In this document: positions 54,356-64,000 of the stretch, piece by piece
Layout of the letters: every line of letters begins with the position of its first letter
Numbering within the stretch: the stretch's first letter is position 1
NCBI RefSeq assembly: GCF_000306785.1
Contig: NC_017955.1
Span: 3,596,001 to 3,660,000, forward strand
Direction: 5' to 3'
From: Modestobacter italicus
Lineage (GTDB): Bacteria; Actinomycetota; Actinomycetes; Mycobacteriales; Geodermatophilaceae
Length of the DNA stretch: 64,000 nt
Position numbers and translations under genes: made by a program
Notes under the pieces: model-generated
The model's input: only the letters and a program-made list of their open reading frames with translations
The model's database searches: none
What the model was told of the DNA's origin: nothing

Positions 54356-54455
54356 CGGGTCACCTCCCGGGTGTACCGGCCAACGATCTCGCGCCCCCGG
54401 CACGGCCCGGCAGAGCTCCGGCTGTGCGCTGGTCCAACCCCTGCTGAGCGGCTGC

Positions 54456-54995
54456 TCAGCCGCCTGCGGGCTGCTCCACCGACTCGGGGGTCGGCGCCGC
54501 GAGCGCCCTCCCGAGGGTGCGGACCGTGCCGCGCAGCCGCTGCGCCTCGGCGTCCCCCACCTGCTGCAGGAGGGCGCCCAGCACGCGGATCTGCAGCCCT
54601 TCGGCCTGGTCCAGCACCACCCGGCCGGCCTCGGTCAGGTGCACCAGGGAGGCCTCCCCCGCACCGGCCGGGGACGCCGGGTGCCGGTGCCGGCCGAGGA
54701 GGCCGCGGCGCACCAGCTGGTCCACGGTCGCCGGCCCGGCCTCGTCGACCTGACCGGTCCGCCGGGCGACGGCGCGGGGGTGCTCGGCACCCTCCGCGAC
54801 CGCGGCCAGCGCCTGCAGCTCGCCGGGCCGGACGCCGGAGACGTCGTCCAGCCGGCGGGCCAGCCCGTCGACCACCCGGCCGAGCACGGTGAGGTCGTCG
54901 AGCAGGCCGAGCACGTCGGTCAGCCCGTCGACCGGGTGGACCGGGGACCGCTCGGCGACCTCGGCGCGGGCCGCGAGCAACGCCACGCCGGTCAC
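54456..54995 (-). CDS. MarR-like winged-helix regulator
   Basis: The 179-residue protein has a MarR-type layout: N-terminal helix, then RPGELQALAAVAEGAEHPRAVARRTGQVDEAGPATVDQLVRRGLLGR as the winged HTH, wing HRHPASPAGAGEASLVHLTEAGRVVL, and a C-terminal dimerisation helix. The HTH is more diverged than usual, so a non-classical ligand is possible. Its GTG overlaps the stop of terC paralogue 2 (GTGA), so it is made together with that protein under the riboswitch; it may control this or the downstream terC gene. Confidence 0.75.
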   Translation of the reverse strand: MTGVALLAARAEVAERSPVHPVDGLTDVLGLLDDLTVLGRVVDGLARRLDDVSGVRPGELQALAAVAEGAEHPRAVARRTGQVDEAGPATVDQLVRRGLLGRHRHPASPAGAGEASLVHLTEAGRVVLDQAEGLQIRVLGALLQQVGDAEAQRLRGTVRTLGRALAAPTPESVEQPAGG

Positions 54996-56107
54996 CTGCC
55001 GGCCGCCGGGCGGACCTGCTCGTCGACCGGGTCGGCGTCGTCGTCCGTGCCGGTGTAGGTGTCCGAGTTCGTGCCCGTGCCGGCAGCCGTGCCGGCCTCC
55101 ACCGGGCGGGCGGCGTCCCGGGCCTGACGGCGCTCGCGCACCTTCCGGTCGTGCCGGAGGCTGGTCAGCGTCGTCACCACCAGGGTCACCAGGATGACCG
55201 CCAGCGACAGCCAGGTCGGGATCTCCGGGATGACGGTGATGTGCTCGCCGCCGTTGACCCAGGACAGCTCGTTGGTGTGCAGCGCGTGGATGACGAGCTT
55301 GGCGCCGATGAAGGCGAGGATCACCGCGAGGCCGTAGGCGAGGTAGACCAGCCGGTCGAGCAGCCCGTCGATGAGGAAGAACAGCTGCCGGAGACCCAGC
55401 AGGGAGAACGCGTTGGCGGCGAAGACCAGGTAGGTGTCCTGGGTGAGGCCGAAGATCGCCGGGATCGAGTCGACGGCGAAGATGATGTCGGCGGTGCCGA
55501 TGGCGATCAGCGCGATGGCCAGCGGGGTGATGTACCGCTTGCCCTGCAGCTTCACCGTCATCTTGTCGTCGTGGTGCTCCTCGGTCGTCGGGACGACCTT
55601 GCGCACCAGCCGCAGGACGGCGTTCTCCTGGTACTCCTCCTCGCCGCCGTGGCCACCGCTGCGGGCCTGCACCCAGGCGGTGTAGATGAGGATGGCGCCG
55701 AAGAGGTAGAAGACCCAGCTGAAGTTCTCGATGGCCGCGGCGCCGACCAGGATGAAGATCGTGCGCAGCACCAGGGCGAAGGTGATGCCGAAGAGCAGCA
55801 CCTTCTGCTGGGCGATCCTCGGCACGCCGAAGCTGGCCATGATGAGGACGAAGACGAAGAGGTTGTCCACCGAGAGGCTCTTCTCGGTGATGTAGCCGGC
55901 GAAGTACTCACCGCCCGGGGTTGCGCCGCCGAACCACAGCACCAGCAGCCCGAAGACGACGGCGATGCCGATGTAGACCGCCGACCAGGTGGCCGCCTCG
56001 CGCAGCGAGGGTGCGTGCGGGGTCCGGACGTGGCCGACGAAGTCGAAGACCAGCATCCCGACGATCGCGGCGATCGTGATCGCCCAGATCCAGAAGGGGA
56101 CGTCCAT
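54992..56107 (-). CDS. TerC/Alx-family membrane protein (paralogue 2), Mn riboswitch controlled
   Basis: The 371 residues show nine spans with ITEKSLSVDNLFVFVLIMASFG and ALIAIGTADIIFAVDSIPAIFGLT, the paired acidic motifs of the family, and a cytoplasmic loop with SGGHGGEEEYQENAVLRL. It is similar along its length to paralogue 1, from which it is separated by the MarR gene. The long C-terminal tail is Arg-rich and then Thr/Gly/Asp-rich. A yybP-ykoY riboswitch precedes it, so a Mn2+ export or metalation role is likely. Confidence 0.94.
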   Translation of the reverse strand: MDVPFWIWAITIAAIVGMLVFDFVGHVRTPHAPSLREAATWSAVYIGIAVVFGLLVLWFGGATPGGEYFAGYITEKSLSVDNLFVFVLIMASFGVPRIAQQKVLLFGITFALVLRTIFILVGAAAIENFSWVFYLFGAILIYTAWVQARSGGHGGEEEYQENAVLRLVRKVVPTTEEHHDDKMTVKLQGKRYITPLAIALIAIGTADIIFAVDSIPAIFGLTQDTYLVFAANAFSLLGLRQLFFLIDGLLDRLVYLAYGLAVILAFIGAKLVIHALHTNELSWVNGGEHITVIPEIPTWLSLAVILVTLVVTTLTSLRHDRKVRERRQARDAARPVEAGTAAGTGTNSDTYTGTDDDADPVDEQVRPAAGR

Positions 56108-56142
56108 GCGTGTGTTCCTCCGGTGCTACTGGCGGGTGCGTC

Positions 56143-56252
56143 AGTGCCCGGAGGTCTCTCCCACCGACCTGGTCAGGTCGGCCGGCAGCGCCGGAGGTCA
56201 TGGGACCTCGTGTTGACGACGGTGCCGCGGCGGGATACTCCCCTCCACGTCG
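56143..56252 (-). ncRNA. yybP-ykoY (Mn2+) riboswitch
   Basis: On the minus strand, GTGGAGGGGAGTATCCC (around 56236-56252) carries the invariant L1 motif GGGGAGTA, and GGGAGAGACCTCCGGGC (around 56146-56162) carries the L3 motif with AGACC. GGAGG and CCTCC pair to close the structure, and hairpins CCGACCTGACCAGGTCGG and GAGGTCCCATGACCTC fill the middle. It ends about 35 nt before the terC ATG. yybP-ykoY RNAs sense Mn2+ and switch on terC, mntP or alx genes. Confidence 0.85.
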
Positions 56253-56379
56253 AACCGCTCCTGCCCAGGCGTCATCGCCGGACCTGACGCGGTTCGTCAT
56301 GAGGGTGAACGCTCAACCGGTGGTGCGGGTTCCCAGCGGACGCACATTTCGCCTGACCGGTCCGGCAGCCCGCAGCGGT

Positions 56380-56428
56380 GTGCGCGCAGGCCGGGTTCCC
56401 GGGGTCGGGACCCGGCCTGGGCGCGCAC
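56380..56428. terminator. Hairpin terminator after uvrB
   Basis: A 7-bp and a 9-bp helix (56381-56387/56421-56427 and 56388-56396/56410-56418) are separated by a 2-nt bulge. It lies 25 bp after the uvrB stop. The region 56253-56379 between it and the riboswitch should hold the terC promoter; I see no gene in it. Confidence 0.7.
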
Positions 56429-56452
56429 CGTCAGCTCACGGCGGCCGCCGGC

Positions 56453-58570
<2,118 letters not shown>

Positions 58571-58577
58571 GCCGTCG

Positions 58578-58583
58578 ACGGTA
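58578..58583 (-). promoter_or_regulatory. -10 box for leaderless uvrB mRNA
   Basis: TACCGT lies 7 nt upstream of GTG 58570. Confidence 0.5.
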
Positions 58584-58601
58584 CGACGGGGGTGCGACAG
58601 A

Positions 58602-58615
58602 ACGGGAGCTCCCGT
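58602..58615. promoter_or_regulatory. 14-bp palindrome between uvrB and glgX
   Basis: ACGGGAGCTCCCGT is a perfect dyad 32 bp upstream of the uvrB start in the divergent region (58571-58847). It could be an operator; it does not resemble an actinobacterial SOS box. The rest of this 277-bp gap shows no gene. Confidence 0.35.
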
Positions 58616-58847
58616 CGTCCCGCGGTGCTGGCGGACGACGGAGTGCAGGTCAGCGGGCCGTTCGACCGGGGCTGGCACACTCCGGGCACGTGCTGCCCGC
58701 ACGAGCGGCCCCGCACACGTGTCCTGGGTCATGCCAGGTGTGCGGAGGCCCGACTGCGGGCATCCGACAGCGAACCCCCCGGTTCAGCTGCCACGACCCA
58801 TGCCCCGCGCCTGCGCCGGGGCGCTCAGCAGGAGGACGACCTTCCCC

Positions 58848-60952
<2,105 letters not shown>

Positions 60953-60956
<4 letters not shown>

Positions 60957-63301
60957 CCGAGCTGTCCGACGGCCGCCGCCGGGAGGTGCCCGCGGGCACC
61001 TACCGGCTGCAGGTGACCGCCGACTTCACCCTGGACGACGCCGCGTCGGTGGCCGGCTACCTGGCCGACCTCGGCGTGACGCACGCCTACTCCTCGCCGC
61101 TGCTGCGGTCCGCGGCCGGGAGCACGCACGGCTACGACACCGTCGACCACGCGCACGTCGACGAGCCGCGCGGCGGGCGGGCCGGCCTCGACCGGTTCGT
61201 CGCCGCGCTGCACGAGCGGGGTCTGGGCCTGGTGCTCGACCTGGTGCCCAACCACATGGGCGTCAGCGACCCGGCCGAGTCCGGCTGGTGGTGGGACCTG
61301 CTGCAGCACGGGCGGGAGAGCGCCCACGCCGACGCCTTCGACGTCGACTGGGACTTCGGCGGCGGCCGGATCCGCATCCCGGTGCTGGGCAGCGCGGACG
61401 ACGTCTCGAAGCTGGAGGTCGTCGACTCCCCCGACGGCCCCGAGCTGCACTACTACGACAACCGCTTCCCGATCGCCCCCGGCACCGGGGAGGGCACGCC
61501 GCAGGAGGTGCACGACCGGCAGCACTACGAGCTGGTCGACTGGCGGCGCGCCGACGACCAGCTGAACTACCGCCGGTTCTTCGCGATCAACACCCTCGCC
61601 GGGCTGCGGGTGGAGGACCCGGAGGTCTTCCGGGCCACCCACGCGCTGGTCGTCGAGCTGGTCGAGAACGGCTCGGTCGACGCGCTGCGGATCGACCACC
61701 CCGACGGGCTGGCCGACCCCAAGGGCTACCTGGACCGCCTGGCCGAGGCCACCGGCGGCCGGTGGACCGTCGTCGAGAAGATCCTCGAGCCCGGCGAGGA
61801 GCTGCCGGAGGGCTGGCGGACGGCCGGGACGACGGGGTACGACGCGCTCACCGAGGTGGACGGCGTCCTGGTCGACCCCGCCGGCGAGGCGGCGTTCACC
61901 GCGCTGGACACCGAGCTCGCCGGCGCGCCGGTCGACTACGCGAAGCTGGTGCACGACTGCAAGCGTGAGGTCACCGACGGCATGCTCGGCTCGGAGGTGG
62001 CCCGGCTGCAGCGCATCGTCGGCGACCTCGGGGGGGCGGGGAGTGCGGCAGTGCCCGCCGAGCAGGTCACCGAGGGGCTCGCGGAGCTGCTGGCCAGCTT
62101 CCCGGTCTACCGGAGCTACCTGCCCGACGGCCGGGAGCACCTGGACGAGACGGTCGCCGCGGTCAAGCAGCGCCGCCCCGACCTGACCGCGGCCGTCGAC
62201 GCCCTGCACCCGCTGCTGGGCACCGCCGGCACGGAGCTGGCCACCCGGTTCGAGCAGACCTCCGGGCCGGTCATGGCCAAGGGCGTGGAGGACAGCGCCT
62301 ACTACCGGTGGGCGCGGTTCGTCGCGCTGAACGAGGTCGGCGGCGACCCGGCCCGGTTCGGGACGACGGTCGCGGGGTTCCACGCGGCGCAGCAGCACCG
62401 GGCCGCGGTGAAGCCGGCGTCGATGACGACGCTGTCCACCCACGACACCAAGCGCAGCGAGGACGTGCGGGCGCGGCTCGCCGTGCTGGCCGAGCAGCCG
62501 ACCGAGTGGGCGGAGCTGGTCCGCGAGCTGCTGGCCCGGCACCCGCTGGCCGACCGGTCGCTGGCGCACCTGGTGTGGCAGAACCTGGTCGGTGCGTGGC
62601 CGCTGACCCGCGAGCGGGCGCACGCCTACGTCGAGAAGGCCGCCCGTGAGGCCGGCACCTCGACCACCTGGACCAACCCGGTGCAGGAGTTCGAGGACCA
62701 GCTGCACGCGCTGGTCGACGCCGCCTTCGACGACCCGACGACGCACGCCGCGATCGAGGCGTTCGTCGCGCGCATCGCGCCGTCGGGGTACGCCAACTCG
62801 CTGTCGCAGAAGCTGCTGCAGCTGACGATGCCCGGCGTCCCGGACGTCTACCAGGGCACCGAGCTGTGGGACTTCTCGCTGGTCGACCCGGACAACCGCC
62901 GTCCGGTCGACTACGACCTGCGCCGCAGCCTGCTCGCCCGGCTGGACGAGGGCTGGGTGCCGCCGGTCGACGAGACCGGCGCGGCCAAGCTGCTGGTGGT
63001 CTCCCGGGTGCTGCGGCACCGGCGGGACCACCCGGAGGCCTTCGACGGGTACACCCCGCTCGAGGCCACCGGGGCGGCCGCGGACTCCGTCGTCGCCTTC
63101 GACCGCGGCGGGGTCGTCGCGGTGGCGACCCGGCTGCCGGTGCACCTCGCGGCCACCGGGTGGGGCGACACCGCGCTGCAGCTGCCGACCGGCGCCTGGC
63201 GGGACCTGCTCACCGGCGCGCGGGTGGTCTCCGCCGCCAACGGGGTCGCGCTGAGCGAGGTGCTCGCCCAGCTCCCGGTCGCCCTGCTCGTCCGCGGCTG
63301 A
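60953..63301 (+). CDS. treY: Maltooligosyl trehalose synthase TreY
   Basis: Isomerises the reducing-end maltose of a maltodextrin to a trehalosyl unit. The 782-residue GH13 protein shows TYRLQVTADFTLDDAASVAGYLADLGVTHAYSSPL, LGLVLDLVPNHMGV, nucleophile in DALRIDHPDGLADP, acid/base in VVEKILEPGEELP and the C-terminal TMPGVPDVYQGTELWDFSLVDPDNRRPVDY. GTG 60953 overlaps the glgX stop (GTGA). The usual third gene, treZ, does not follow in this window. Confidence 0.97.
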
Positions 63302-63380
63302 GAAGGGCCCCCTTCCTCCCCACCCTTCGCAGGTTCAGGGTGGGCCCCTGGAAGGGGGCCGCTCCAGCACGTCACGGAGC
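63302..63380 (+). repeat. Dispersed structured 3' element, copy C (after treY)
   Basis: Begins directly after the treY stop with GAAGGGCCCCCTTCC and pairs with GGAAGGGGGC; the inner stem CCCACCCT/AGGGTGGG is fully paired and capped by TCGCAGGTTC. The flank GCTCCAGCAC matches copy B. In this copy the A-T pair in the inner stem replaces the A-C mismatch of copy B. Confidence 0.8.
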
Positions 63381-63604
63381 GCGCGGTGGTGGCTGTGGGG
63401 GATCCCACATCAACAGAGTGTCAGGGGCCGGGGACCCGCAGCTGTCCCCGGCCCGGCCTGTCGGGGGTCGTCGTGGTCCGGGTGTCGGAGCGCGGCTGAC
63501 TCGGGAAGCGAGACCCGCAGGTCTCGCTTACCGTTCTCGACGTCCCGGGCCGCACTGGCCGGGCACGAGGCGCCGGACCGCCGAACCCCGTCCGCCGGCA
63601 GCCT
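63381..63604. other. Non-coding region upstream of rpf with two hairpins
   Basis: No gene is visible. A 10-bp stem at 63426-63435/63444-63453 and a second 10-bp stem with a CGCA tetraloop at 63506-63515/63520-63529 stand in tandem. TACCGT at 63530-63535 on the plus strand is a possible -10 for the riboswitch-rpf transcript. Confidence 0.45.
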
Positions 63605-63747
63605 GACACCGACCCACCCAGGACGGGGGCGGGGGACCCACTTCCGACGCGCCTGCGCGTCTCGGGGTGAAGCCGTGCCGTGCCCTCAGGGCGCTGACCG
63701 GCCGGGCACCGATTCGCCCGAACCCGACAGCTCACCTCGTAGGCGGT
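63605..63747 (+). ncRNA. ydaO-type (c-di-AMP) riboswitch
   Basis: The hallmark segments are present in order: GGCGGGGGACCCAC (63628-63641), a GACGCG/CGCGTC hairpin, GGGGTGAAGCCG (about 63664-63675) and the highly conserved 3' block CCCGAACCCGACAGCTC followed by ACCTCGTAGGCGG (to 63746). It ends about 20 nt before the ATG of an Rpf-type gene. In Actinobacteria such riboswitches control cell-wall hydrolases and turn expression off when c-di-AMP binds. Confidence 0.9.
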
Positions 63748-63749
63748 GA

Positions 63750-64000
<251 letters not shown>

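Noticed and set aside
54342..54455. Second Mn riboswitch upstream of terC paralogue 1
   Set aside because: Neither GGGGAGTA nor the AGACC motif is present; the gap is short and ends in a leaderless-type -10 box.
53265..56107. TerC genes as a tellurite-resistance (ter) operon
   Set aside because: No terD, terZ, terB or related genes are present; the riboswitch points to Mn2+ biology instead.

Overview
The window is chromosomal DNA of a very high-GC actinobacterium. RbpA, WhiA, OpcA, an Rpf-type secreted protein, F420-type PPOX proteins and the gene order uvrC-rapZ-yvcK-whiA-gap-pgk-tpiA-secG all point to Actinomycetota. The overall flavour (dispersed GC-rich 3' repeats, DUF7144 protein, very GC-rich codon use) suggests Geodermatophilaceae or a close relative; that family placement is inference. 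No phage, integrase, insertion sequence, CRISPR, tRNA or rRNA gene was seen.

Layout. 1-1.4 kb: end of a polytopic membrane protein. 1.4-9.1 kb: a GNAT gene and a complete SUF iron-sulfur operon (sufR-B-D-Rieske ferredoxin-C-S-U-T, minus strand) with a SufR-type operator and a possible iron box. 9.2-14.5 kb: DUF7144 protein, a Clp ATPase, ctaA and ctaB. 14.8-21.8 kb: pentose phosphate operon tkt-tal-zwf-opcA-pgl. 21.9-32.9 kb: rbpA, secG, an orphan peptide-binding lipoprotein, the lower-glycolysis genes, whiA-yvcK-rapZ and uvrC. 33-37.4 kb: tctC-tctB-tctA-usp-hydrolase, translationally coupled. 37.5-42.1 kb: uvrA and a frameshifted amidase. 42.1-43.9 kb: an MBL-fold hydrolase gene whose 3' end occurs three times in tandem, with a PPOX gene and a gene remnant trapped between the copies. 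44-52.4 kb: small unknown proteins and a metabolic cluster (SDR, formamidase-like, alpha-hydroxy-acid oxidase, DUF2891, S9 peptidase, amidohydrolase). 52.4-56.3 kb: aquaporin and two TerC-family membrane proteins, one behind a yybP-ykoY (Mn2+) riboswitch and coupled to a MarR regulator. 56.4-63.3 kb: uvrB and trehalose genes glgX/treX-treY. 63.6-64 kb: a ydaO-type (c-di-AMP) riboswitch and the start of an Rpf/transglycosylase gene.

How it works together: the SUF operon supplies Fe-S clusters; tkt to pgl gives oxidative and non-oxidative pentose phosphate flux (NADPH), and gap-pgk-tpiA carries lower glycolysis with YvcK/RapZ as envelope and carbon regulators; uvrA, uvrB and uvrC together give complete nucleotide excision repair; ctaA/ctaB make heme A for the terminal oxidase; treX-treY start glycogen-to-trehalose conversion.

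Most unusual observations: (i) the triplicated MBL 3' end, which looks like serial gene capture at one conserved codon block (LFPGG); (ii) a dispersed element starting directly after the stop codons of sufT, secG and treY, whose stems are kept by compensatory changes; (iii) two metabolite/metal riboswitches; (iv) many genes with a TAnnnT hexamer 5-8 nt before the start codon, i.e. probable leaderless mRNAs.
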